From Dactylosporangium sp. AC04546 (GTDB lineage Bacteria; Actinomycetota; Actinomycetes; Mycobacteriales; Micromonosporaceae): DNA of 64,000 bases. Position 1 is the first letter of the stretch; each line of letters opens with the position of its first letter. The notes under the pieces were generated by a model. The model was not told the origin of the DNA, did not search any database, and saw nothing but the letters and a program-made list of their open reading frames with translations. The translations under genes and the position numbers were made by a program. This document shows, in pieces, positions 1 through 7,419 of the stretch. Where the stretch lies: NCBI RefSeq assembly GCF_022095675.1, contig NZ_JAHYSG010000009.1:1-64000 (forward strand). The letters run 5' to 3'.

Positions 1-1084
1 GCGGGGGTTGGGTTGGCGACGACGGGCGGGTGTGGCCGGTTAGGAGTGCGCCCTCGGCGACGACAAGTTCCGGCTGGTCCAGGACGGTGGGTGCGACCCG
101 CAGTGCGCGGTGCAGGACCGTGGCGGCCAGGGGGACGCGGGAGGAACCGCCGACCAGGAAGACGGCGGCGACCTGGGTCGGGTCGACGCCGGCCGAGCGT
201 AGGACGGTCAGGGTCAGGGCGGCGGTCCGGTCCAGGTAGGGGCGGGCCGCGGTGTCGAACTCCTCGCGGGTCAGGTGCAGGCGGCGGTCTACCACCGGGA
301 GGAGGAGGTCGCCGGTCGCGTGGCGGGACAGTTGCTCCTTCACCGCCCGGGCGCCCTCCCACAACAGCTGCCTGGCCTGCTGGTCGGCGGGGTTCTGTGG
401 GCGGTCCAGGCGCTGCCACGCGTCAGGAGCGTCTCCGGACAGGGCGCGGGCGTGTGCGACCACAGCCGCATCCAGGTCCAAGCCGCCGACGTCGGTGAGG
501 CCGTCGGTGCCGAGGATCTCGAAGGCCGGCCCGGCCGGGCGCACCACAGTGACGTCGAAGGTTCCGGCGCCGAGGTCGTAGACGACCAGGCAGCCGGGTG
601 GGGCGGGGCGTGACGCGATGGTGTCGAAGTACGCGGCGGCGGCGACCGGCTCGGGGACGAACGAAACGGCGGCCAGGCGGGCCCGTGCGGCGGCGTCGGC
701 GAGGATGCCGAGCCGGGTGCGGCCCCAAGCGGCGGGATGGGTGAGTACCACCTCGTCCGGTGGGCGGCCGACAACCCGCGCGGCCTCGCCGGCAACCCTG
801 GTGAGGACCGCGGCGACCAGGTCGACGACGGCGTGCTCGCGTCCGCCGAGCCAGACCACGCCGTCGTCGATGCGGCGTTTCGGGTGGCCCTCGAAGCCGC
901 CGGGGTCGCCCATCGCCGCGCGCTGGGCGTCGGCGCCGACGAGCAGGGCGCCGCCGGTGGCGGCGAAGACTGCGGACGGCAGCAGCGGGGAGGCGTCGAA
1001 GATCAGCGGGCGGGTGCGGCCGTCGGGGCCGGTCAGGATGCCGACGGTGTTCGATGTGCCGAAATCGGTCGCAAGCCGCCGCAC
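1..1084 (-). CDS. Hsp70-family actin-fold ATPase, C-terminus outside window
   Basis: The reading frame runs off the left edge, so only about 361 N-terminal residues are visible. The actin/Hsp70 nucleotide-binding motifs are all seen: phosphate-1 loop DFGTSNT near residue 7, phosphate-2 loop YDLGAGTFD near the middle, and the adenosine motif FLVGGSSRVPL near residue 330. The GTG start at 1084 lies just below an in-frame stop (1094-1096), so the N-terminus is well defined. It resembles the Hsp70-like gene at 30845-32308 along its whole visible length, with shared blocks such as HPKRR/NPKRR and VVDLVAAVL. No substrate-binding domain is seen, but the edge may hide the C-terminus. It is probably not the housekeeping DnaK, which is much better conserved and normally sits with grpE/dnaJ. 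Role unknown. Confidence 0.85.
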   Translation of the reverse strand, partial: MRRLATDFGTSNTVGILTGPDGRTRPLIFDASPLLPSAVFAATGGALLVGADAQRAAMGDPGGFEGHPKRRIDDGVVWLGGREHAVVDLVAAVLTRVAGEAARVVGRPPDEVVLTHPAAWGRTRLGILADAAARARLAAVSFVPEPVAAAAYFDTIASRPAPPGCLVVYDLGAGTFDVTVVRPAGPAFEILGTDGLTDVGGLDLDAAVVAHARALSGDAPDAWQRLDRPQNPADQQARQLLWEGARAVKEQLSRHATGDLLLPVVDRRLHLTREEFDTAARPYLDRTAALTLTVLRSAGVDPTQVAAVFLVGGSSRVPLAATVLHRALRVAPTVLDQPELVVAEGALLTGHTRPSSPTQPP

Positions 1085-1273
1085 GCTGCCACCCTAAGCA
1101 CGGCTTACCCCGGTATGTACCGGCCGTCCAGGCCATCGACGATGTCTGTCCCGGCAAACCTGGAGCGACACGCAAAAGATGCTCCGAACGCCGCAGGATC
1201 ATCCGAAACCTAAGGCCGAACGCCGCAACATCTCGGCGACCGGGGCTGGGTGACAGGGGTTGTGCGCACCTGC

Positions 1274-2227
1274 TCAACCCGGGCGCCGGGTGTTTGCGGC
1301 TGTCACCTCCTGCGCGACGGCGATGAAGTCGTCCACCGGCGGCGGATGCTCACCGGCCCGCCACGCGACGGCGACATTCGAGGGCGGTATGTCGCTGACC
1401 TTGACGAACGTGAGGCGGGGCCACGGTTGCGCGCGGGCCACCGACTCGGCGACGACCCCGACGGCCTGGTTCGTCCGGGCGGCCTCGAGCAGGTCTTCGA
1501 GGCTGTGCCCGCTGGCGCCGACGCGCAGCGGCAGGCTGCGAAGCGCGGTCAGGCGCCAGAACGCGCACCAGACCGGGTCAGAGTCGTCGATCTCGATCCA
1601 CGGCTCCTGCTCGATCTCGGCGAAGCTGATGCTTGCCCGCCGGGCGAGGGGATGGCGGTCCGCGAGTGCGACGTAGCGGGGTTCGCTGGCGATCACCAGG
1701 AGTTCCAAGCCGTCCGCGCTGAACGGCGGCCGTACGATCGCGATGTCGGTTTCGCCGGTGAGCAGGCCGCCGGTGGGATCGCCGAAGTCGAAGTGGCGGG
1801 TGCTGAGGGCGATCTGCGGATGCCGGTGCTGAAAGGCTTCCAAGAGCATTGGCGTGAGCGGGAAGGCTGCGGTGGCGGCCAGGCCGACGCTGAGCCGGGC
1901 GGTGCGCCGGCTGCGGAGGTCCGCGGCGGCGGTGTGGGCGCGTTCGGCCGCTTCCAGGGCCTCCCGGGCGTACGGCAGCCACCGGACGGCGGCGTCGGTG
2001 AGTTGCACCGGCCGGGTGGCGCGCTCGAAGAGGCGCAGCCCGATGGTGTCCTCCAGCTGGGCGATGCCCTCGCTGAGGGTCTGCTGGACCACGTGGACCC
2101 GGCGGGCGGCGCGGGTGAAGTTCAGCTCCTCGCAGACGGCAAGGAAGTAGCGCAGGTGCCGCAGCTCGATCGACGACGGGGTCGCCCGGGCGGACTCCGG
2201 TGGGACCGGCCGTGCCTGTGAAGCCAT
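1274..2227 (-). CDS. LysR-family transcriptional regulator
   Basis: A 317-residue protein with the standard LysR plan. The N-terminal winged helix-turn-helix covers about residues 20-78 (HLRYFLAVCEELNFTRAA, then a LFERA wing), followed by a two-lobed effector-binding domain to the C-terminus. The ATG at 2227 was chosen because AGGAC sits about 9 bases upstream; a longer frame to 2314 would run into the divergent globin gene. Divergence from the globin gene, with 49 bases between the starts, makes that gene the natural candidate target, but this is inference from layout only. The effector is unknown. Confidence 0.9.
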   Translation of the reverse strand: MASQARPVPPESARATPSSIELRHLRYFLAVCEELNFTRAARRVHVVQQTLSEGIAQLEDTIGLRLFERATRPVQLTDAAVRWLPYAREALEAAERAHTAAADLRSRRTARLSVGLAATAAFPLTPMLLEAFQHRHPQIALSTRHFDFGDPTGGLLTGETDIAIVRPPFSADGLELLVIASEPRYVALADRHPLARRASISFAEIEQEPWIEIDDSDPVWCAFWRLTALRSLPLRVGASGHSLEDLLEAARTNQAVGVVAESVARAQPWPRLTFVKVSDIPPSNVAVAWRAGEHPPPVDDFIAVAQEVTAANTRRPG

Positions 2228-2276
2228 CGTCACGTCCTGTTCGCGGTGCGAGCTTCCGTTCCGTAGCCTGCCATAC

Positions 2277-2735
2277 ATGGCGGACGAGACGCTGTATGAG
2301 CACGCTGGTGGCACCGAGGGTCTGCACCGGCTCGAGGAGCACTTCTACGCCAGCATGCTTGCCGACCCGCTGCTGCAGCCGCTCTTCGGTGCGGGTAGGC
2401 CAGGGCACGTGGAGCACCTCACGTGGTTCACCGCCGAGTCCTTTGGTGGGCCCGACCGCTTCACCGAGGAGCTCGGCTTCGCTCACCTGATCGATGTACA
2501 CCGAAATCTGAGGATCACCGAGGAGCAGCGCCGGCGGTTCGTCGAGCTCTACATGGCCGCGCTCGACGTGGTCGGCCTGCCCGACGACGGGCCGTTCCGC
2601 GACGCGGTGCGCTCGCACGTCGAGTTCGGCAGTCAGGTGGCGATGCAGAACTCCAACGCCACGACCGACGACGAGCTGCACCCCATCCGGGAAGTCCCGA
2701 TATGGACCTGGGACGCAGACAAGGCCGGACGTTGA
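2277..2735 (+). CDS. Group II (trHbO-like) truncated hemoglobin with Phe at G8
   Basis: A 152-residue protein that aligns by eye with group II truncated globins such as mycobacterial GlbO. The proximal haem-ligating His is His75 in HRNLRI, and the E-helix region carries the FGGP motif (55-58). Group II globins normally carry a Trp 13 residues after the proximal His (position G8); here that residue is Phe88, which is unusual. The C-terminus extends about 25 residues past the usual globin end (NSNATTDDELHP onward), a tail also typical of one actinobacterial sub-branch as I recall it. The family binds O2 and may act in NO or peroxide chemistry. It is divergent from the LysR gene. Confidence 0.9.
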   Translation: MADETLYEHAGGTEGLHRLEEHFYASMLADPLLQPLFGAGRPGHVEHLTWFTAESFGGPDRFTEELGFAHLIDVHRNLRITEEQRRRFVELYMAALDVVGLPDDGPFRDAVRSHVEFGSQVAMQNSNATTDDELHPIREVPIWTWDADKAGR

Positions 2736-2778
2736 GCCGGATCCCGGAACGGGGATCGGCGGGGACATACAAGAGCCC

Positions 2779-3672
2779 CTACACGACGGCATTCACGACC
2801 TGCTCGGCGAGGGACTGCCACTTGGCGTAGGCGTCCGGGTACGCCGACACCTGAACGGTCTGCGCCGCCACGGTGACGGCCATCTGCTCCCAGCCGTTGA
2901 CCTTGACCAGCGCCGCGTAGAACAGGCGCGCGGACTGGTGCGGGTCCATGAGCTGAGCGACGGGCCCCCAGCTGGGCCGCTGCTGGAACAGGCCGACGGA
3001 GTCGTGGTCGGTCCCGACACCCTCGTTGGGCAGCTTCAGCGACGCGGGGACGTTCGGGTTCGCCAGTACCTGCAGGTGGCTCTCCTGCAGCGCGGTGGCG
3101 ATCGCCACGACGAACGCGCGCGACGGCAGCTTCATCTGCTGGCCGGCCTCGATGATGGCGACCGCGTTGTTCATCTCGGCCTGGGTCAGACCGCCGACCG
3201 GTGCGTGCACGGTCGGCTTGGACGCGGCGGGCGTCGGCGCCGCCGATGTCGTCTTCGGTACCGCCGCCTTCGGGGCCGCCGTGGTGGGGGCCTGCGTCGC
3301 CGACGCCTTCGGCTGGGCGCCGGCCGAGGACGCCTGCGGGCTGGGCGGGTCTGCCGCGCGCCGTTCGCTGCGGGCCGCGCGGTCCTCGGCGGCCGCCGAG
3401 CGGTCCGCTTCGCCCACCGTGACCGTGTCGGCCCGGATCACTGGCTCCGGCGGGCTGGCCGACGACATCGACACGATCACGGAGCCGATCGCCGCGGCCG
3501 CGATGGCGGCCCCGGCCGAGTACAGCGCGGTCCTCCGCCGGCCCGCCGCGGCGTGCCGGCCGCGATGGTCACGTCGCAGGTGACGGGGGCCGCGCCGGTG
3601 CGCGGCGTCGGGCTCATCGCTGGTCTCACCGGCCGGCGTGGTGGTTGAATGATCATGGTTTGGGTACGTCAC
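2779..3672 (-). CDS. Membrane-anchored lytic-transglycosylase-like wall protein
   Basis: A 297-residue protein: a basic cytoplasmic N-terminus, one membrane segment near residues 50-72, a long Ala/Pro/Ser/Thr-rich linker, and a C-terminal domain from about residue 165. That domain has ALQESHL and SVGLFQQRPSWG, the pattern of lysozyme-fold/SLT-type domains, with the Glu in QES as the likely acid. The role is probably peptidoglycan cleavage or binding outside the membrane. The GTG at 3672 was chosen because GAGG lies 7-10 bases upstream and the product then begins shortly before the membrane segment. The gene lies behind a roughly 550-base leader holding a c-di-AMP riboswitch at 3931-4056, an arrangement known for actinobacterial wall hydrolases, which supports the wall role. 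Confidence 0.8.
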   Translation of the reverse strand: MTYPNHDHSTTTPAGETSDEPDAAHRRGPRHLRRDHRGRHAAAGRRRTALYSAGAAIAAAAIGSVIVSMSSASPPEPVIRADTVTVGEADRSAAAEDRAARSERRAADPPSPQASSAGAQPKASATQAPTTAAPKAAVPKTTSAAPTPAASKPTVHAPVGGLTQAEMNNAVAIIEAGQQMKLPSRAFVVAIATALQESHLQVLANPNVPASLKLPNEGVGTDHDSVGLFQQRPSWGPVAQLMDPHQSARLFYAALVKVNGWEQMAVTVAAQTVQVSAYPDAYAKWQSLAEQVVNAVV

Positions 3673-3756
3673 GGGAACCTCGACAGGCCGATCTGGGCAG
3701 CAGCCACCGGCCCGGCGGCAAGCCGGGCTCGGCATGAAAGGACGGCAGCATCCACC

Positions 3757-3777
3757 GGCTGTCCAGAGTGGACAGCC
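3757..3777 (-). terminator. Second leader hairpin downstream of the c-di-AMP aptamer
   Basis: GGCTGTCC-AGAGT-GGACAGCC forms a perfect 8-base-pair stem with a 5-base loop in the untranslated leader of the wall gene. No U-run follows. It is a second candidate for the switching terminator; which hairpin is used cannot be told from sequence alone. Confidence 0.3.
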
Positions 3778-3814
3778 GCGCGGGGGCGCTGTGGGCGTGC
3801 CGAACGGGAGACCT

Positions 3815-3832
3815 CGGGCGCCGTGGCGCCCG
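3815..3832 (-). terminator. Strong leader hairpin, possible riboswitch expression platform
   Basis: CGGGCGCC-GT-GGCGCCCG is a perfect 8-base-pair stem lying between the c-di-AMP aptamer and the GTG at 3672. There is no U-run after it, as is common for actinobacterial terminators. It could be the terminator controlled by the aptamer, or simply a structural leader element. Confidence 0.35.
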
Positions 3833-3930
3833 TGACCGGCCTACGCCGGCGGATCGGCTCCCTGGCCGCGGGTCGAGATTGGGCGGCGGCTGTTCCGCCG
3901 TGCGAGGGTCTGCACTCGATGCTCCTTCCG

Positions 3931-4056
3931 AGACCGCCTACCGGGTTAGCTGACGGATTCGGGCGGGAAGATCGCCCTACCTTGAGGCGGAGCGCCTCGT
4001 GGATTCACCCCAGTTGTGCTTGGTTCCCCGGCTCGTGCGAGCACGACTCAGCGGGC
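3931..4056 (-). promoter_or_regulatory. c-di-AMP (ydaO/yuaA-type) riboswitch aptamer
   Basis: Read on the minus strand, the order of conserved blocks matches the ydaO family: CCGGGGAACC (near 4030), GGGGTGAATCC (near 4008), AGGTAGGG (near 3978), then GAATCCGTCAGCTAACC and GGTAGGCGG ending near 3934. The 5' CCGCT at 4054-4050 can pair with the closing GGCGG at 3938-3934 as stem P1. An internal stem GAGGCG-GAG-CGCCTC lies at 3984-3998. In actinobacteria this class senses cyclic di-AMP and is usually an off-switch for cell-wall hydrolase genes, which matches the gene downstream. The stretch 3673-4219 has no convincing gene; it is leader and promoter region. Confidence 0.88.
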
Positions 4057-4219
4057 CCATCGTGACGTCGCCCGGAAGCGGCGACGGCCAGCCACGGTGA
4101 GCCCAATGACCATAACGTTTCTGCATCGAGAGCAAAACCCCTGATCAGAAGTGCCAGCGGGCGCCCGGCAGGCAGGCTTTGTGCCAGACGCGGACGGCAC
4201 ACCACGCGGCTCCGGCCGA

Positions 4220-4663
4220 TCACGCGGTACCGGGGGAGAGGGTCTTCATGGTGACGTAGCTCGTCACCATGGCCACGCCGGGCAGGCCGGCCAACCGGTT
4301 GGCGTGGAAGTCCTCGTAGGCGGGCAGGTCGGCGACTTCGACCTGCAGCAGGTAGTCGTAGTTGCCGGTGACGTGGTGGCTGTGCACCACTTCGGGCAGC
4401 CGGATGACCGCACGCTCGAACGCGACCACATCGGCGCGGGCGTGCCGCACCAGCCGTACACCGGCGAAGACCCGCAGGCCGCGTCCGACCGCGGCGGGAT
4501 CGATCAGCGCCCGGTAGCCGCGGATCACCCCGGTCTCCTCCAGCCGGCGCACGCGTCGCAGGCACGGCGACGGCGACAGGCCGACCCGGGCGGCGAGTTC
4601 GGCGTTGCTGATCCGGCCGTGCTGTTCCAGCACGGCCAGAATCGACCGGTCCACCTCGTCCAT
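4220..4663 (-). CDS. Lrp/AsnC-family transcriptional regulator
   Basis: A 147-residue protein of typical length. The N-terminal AsnC helix-turn-helix covers residues 2-60 (ISNAELAARVGLSPSPCLRR), and a C-terminal RAM ligand-binding domain runs from about 66 to 140 with HVTGNYDYLLQV. It is divergent from the PLP lyase gene at 4818, with 154 bases between the starts and a perfect inverted repeat in the gap. Lrp-type regulators often control a neighbouring amino-acid-degrading enzyme and respond to that amino acid, so regulation of the lyase/amidohydrolase pair by a sulfur amino acid is a reasonable inference. Confidence 0.92.
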   Translation of the reverse strand: MDEVDRSILAVLEQHGRISNAELAARVGLSPSPCLRRVRRLEETGVIRGYRALIDPAAVGRGLRVFAGVRLVRHARADVVAFERAVIRLPEVVHSHHVTGNYDYLLQVEVADLPAYEDFHANRLAGLPGVAMVTSYVTMKTLSPGTA

Positions 4664-4721
4664 GGCGGCAGATTATTGCCGTAGTACTGCGTCTAGCACA
4701 ATCACATGCCTCAACCTGGGC

Positions 4722-4742
4722 GCAACTTGCTGCCGAAGTTGC
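4722..4742. promoter_or_regulatory. Inverted repeat between Lrp regulator and lyase, candidate operator
   Basis: GCAACTT, 7-base spacer, AAGTTGC: perfect 7-base arms lying between the divergent starts at 4663 and 4818. Position and size suit an Lrp-family operator. No footprint evidence is available. Confidence 0.45.
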
Positions 4743-4817
4743 CAGGACTCGTTTGCGCCGGCGTGCCGGCCGGTCATGCTCCATGGCGTCACATCCGACG
4801 GTCCACGGAGGGGAACC

Positions 4818-6023
4818 ATGTCGGGCAGCAGCACGATCGCCATTCACGCCGACCGCGACGTCCGGCCCAGCCGCGCCGTCGCACCACCGATCTACCAGAC
4901 GGCGACGTTCTGGGCTGAGGACGCCGAGCAGTTCGCGCAGGCCGCCGTCCACCGGCGGGGCCAGGGCTTCTACACCCGCTACGGCAACCCGAACCACGCG
5001 CAGGTCGCGGCCGTGGTCGCAGAACTGGAGCACACCGAGGCGGCGATGGTCACCGCGTCCGGGATGGCCGCCCTCACCACCGCTGTGCTGGCCCTGGTAT
5101 CCGCCGGCGACCACGTGATCGGCCAGCGGTCCACCTACGGCGGTACGGCATCGGTACTGCTGAACCTGCTGCCGCGGCTGGGCGTGTCGATCACCCAGGT
5201 GGACCAGACCGACCATGAGGCGTTCGAACAGGCGCTGACCCCACAGACCCGCCTGATCCTGGTGGAGTCGCCGAGCAATCCGCTGCTGCAGCTCACCGAC
5301 CTGCGGGCCGTCGCGGACCTGGCCCGCGCACACAACGTGCTGACGCTGGCGGACAACACCTTCGCCACCCCGATCAACCAGCGACCGGCGGCCTTCGGCA
5401 TCGACCTGGTCTGGCACAGCGCGACCAAATACCTCAACGGCCACTCCGATGTGTCCGCCGGGGTACTGGCCGGGCCGGCGCATCTCCTGGACCGGATCTG
5501 GGACGTCGCCGTGCTCACCGGCGCCGTGCTCGGTCCGCTCGATGCGTGGCTGCTGCTGCGCGGCCTGCGCACCCTGCCGCTGCGGATGCCACGGCACAAC
5601 GCCAACGGCCAGGCCCTGGCCGAGGCTTTGCAGGACCACCCGGCCGTGGCCCGGGTGCACTACCCGGGCCTCGCGACCCACCCGCAGCACGCGTTGGCGG
5701 CCAGCCAGATGAGCGGCTTCGGCGGAGTGCTCGGGATCGAGCTCGCCGGCGGTTTCGAAGCCGCCGACACGTTCCTCGACCGGCTGCGCTACGCCCGCCG
5801 GTCGGCCAGCCTCGGCGGCGTGGAATCGCTCGCCGTACATCCGGCCTCCATGTGGCGCGGCATGCTCGGCGAGGAACAGCTCGCCGCCTCGGGGGTTCCG
5901 CTGGGTCTGGTCCGGTTGGCGGCCGGCACGGAGGACACGGCCGACCTGGTCGCCGACGCGCTCGCCGCGGCCGACGCGGTGGTCGCTGCGGTCCCATCGA
6001 CGGTGCGGGAGCTCACCCGATGA
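4818..6023 (+). CDS. PLP-dependent gamma-lyase/synthase (Cys/Met metabolism family)
   Basis: A 401-residue member of the Cys/Met metabolism PLP family (cystathionine gamma-synthase, gamma-lyase, methionine gamma-lyase). The Schiff-base lysine is K204 in SATKYLNGHSD, the phosphate-binding RYGNP is at 54-58, and the SGMAA loop follows at 81-85. The ATG at 4818 has GGAGGGG at a good distance; upstream in-frame codons lie in the divergent promoter. The stop overlaps the start of the amidohydrolase by 4 bases, so the two are translationally coupled. The exact reaction cannot be fixed from motifs. The Lrp neighbour favours a degradative role such as methionine gamma-lyase over biosynthesis. Confidence 0.88.
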   Translation: MSGSSTIAIHADRDVRPSRAVAPPIYQTATFWAEDAEQFAQAAVHRRGQGFYTRYGNPNHAQVAAVVAELEHTEAAMVTASGMAALTTAVLALVSAGDHVIGQRSTYGGTASVLLNLLPRLGVSITQVDQTDHEAFEQALTPQTRLILVESPSNPLLQLTDLRAVADLARAHNVLTLADNTFATPINQRPAAFGIDLVWHSATKYLNGHSDVSAGVLAGPAHLLDRIWDVAVLTGAVLGPLDAWLLLRGLRTLPLRMPRHNANGQALAEALQDHPAVARVHYPGLATHPQHALAASQMSGFGGVLGIELAGGFEAADTFLDRLRYARRSASLGGVESLAVHPASMWRGMLGEEQLAASGVPLGLVRLAAGTEDTADLVADALAAADAVVAAVPSTVRELTR

Positions 6024-7321
6024 AGACCCTGCTCACCGGCGGCACCGTGGTCAGCATGGACCCGGCGGTCGGCGATCTCGACCGCGGTGACGTGCTGCTC
6101 GAAGACGGCGTGATCGTCGAGGTGGCCGAGCGGATCGACGTCCCTGACGCCGAGGTGATCGACGCGACCGACCGGATCGTGCTGCCCGGCTTCGTCGACA
6201 CCCACCGGCATACCTGGCAGACGGCGTTCCGAGGCGTCGGCGCGGACTGGACGTTCGGCGAGTACCTGACGGCAGTGCACGGCACGTTGAAGCCCCACTA
6301 CCGGCCCGAAGACGTCTACCTGGGCAACCTGCTCGGCCGGCTGGAGGCCCTGCACTCGGGCGTCACCACGATGCTGGACTGGTTCCACTGCGGACAAAGC
6401 CCCGCACACGCCGACGCCGCCGTCGCGGCGTTGCGGGACGCGCCAGGGCGGTCGGTCTTCTGCTACGGCGCCGGGTTCCGCACCGCCGACCCGATCGACG
6501 CCGAAATCCGGCGCGTCCGCGCGACACTGTCCGGAGACGGCCTGCTCACCATGGCGCTCGGGCTACGCGGACCGGAGATGACGACCATCGACACCGTCGC
6601 CGACGACCTGCGTCTGGCGGCCGAACTCGGGCTACGGACCAGCGTGCACATCGAGTCCGGCGGGGCCGGCGGCCGCCCGATCGCCGAACTCCTCGACAAC
6701 GGCCTGCTGTTCGACACCACGACCTTCGTGCACGCCAACGGGATCAGCGACGAGCAGCTACGGATGCTCGCCGACGCCGGCAGTTCGGTGTCGATCAGCC
6801 CGGATGTCGAGCTGAAAATGGGCATCGGCTGGCCCGAGACCGGCCGGATGCTCGCCGCCGGCCTGCGTCCGACGCTGTCCACCGACGACTGCCCGTCGGC
6901 CGGCGGCGACATGTTCGCCACCATGCGCACCGCCTACGTGGTGCAGCGCGGCCTGGACGGCGGCCTGCGCTCCCGCGACGTGCTGGAGTTCGCCACCGTC
7001 GACGGTGCCCGGGCGTGCGGCCTTGCCGCCCGAACGGGGAGCATCACGCCGGGCAAGGACGCCGACCTGATCCTGCTGCGCGCCGACGACCTGACCGTGT
7101 TCCCGGCGAACAACCCGGCCGGCACGGTCGTTGCCGCCGGCCATCCCGGCCTGGTCGACACGGTGCTCGTCGCCGGCCGCGTGGTCAAACGCGACGGCGT
7201 GCTGGTGGACGTGGACCTGCCTGCGCTGCGGACCCGGCTGACGGCATCACGCAACAGGATCGCGGCGGCCGCCGGCATTCCGCTCGACGGCACGTGGCGT
7301 CCCCGGTCGGCCTCGGATTGA
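6020..7321 (+). CDS. Amidohydrolase, ATZ/TRZ (chlorohydrolase/SAH deaminase-like) family
   Basis: A 433-residue metal-dependent hydrolase. The zinc ligands expected for the family are visible: H62 and H64 in THRHTW, H210 in HIE, H238 in HAN, and D289 in STDD. The family removes amino or chloro groups from triazines, purines, S-adenosylhomocysteine and related compounds. The substrate here is unknown. Its coupled position after a sulfur-amino-acid-type lyase makes a substrate such as an S-adenosyl derivative attractive but unproven. The ATG overlaps the preceding stop as ATGA. Confidence 0.85.
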   Translation: MKTLLTGGTVVSMDPAVGDLDRGDVLLEDGVIVEVAERIDVPDAEVIDATDRIVLPGFVDTHRHTWQTAFRGVGADWTFGEYLTAVHGTLKPHYRPEDVYLGNLLGRLEALHSGVTTMLDWFHCGQSPAHADAAVAALRDAPGRSVFCYGAGFRTADPIDAEIRRVRATLSGDGLLTMALGLRGPEMTTIDTVADDLRLAAELGLRTSVHIESGGAGGRPIAELLDNGLLFDTTTFVHANGISDEQLRMLADAGSSVSISPDVELKMGIGWPETGRMLAAGLRPTLSTDDCPSAGGDMFATMRTAYVVQRGLDGGLRSRDVLEFATVDGARACGLAARTGSITPGKDADLILLRADDLTVFPANNPAGTVVAAGHPGLVDTVLVAGRVVKRDGVLVDVDLPALRTRLTASRNRIAAAAGIPLDGTWRPRSASD

Positions 7322-7419
7322 CCATCCGGCGCTCCCTGTCGCTCCGCTCGTCCGTCCGGGCAGACGTCCAAGATTCATAGGCGATGCCTCGCGCGCCGAA
7401 CGGTCGTTATCGTGGCGCG

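Noticed and set aside
3649..4065. 138-codon plus-strand frame in the riboswitch region
   Set aside because: It has no ribosome site or recognisable domain and lies over the conserved aptamer, which explains this stretch better.
4005..5840. 611-codon open frame antisense to the lyase gene
   Set aside because: Long antisense frames are common at this GC content. The sense strand has complete catalytic motifs, and the antisense product has no domain and low-complexity composition.
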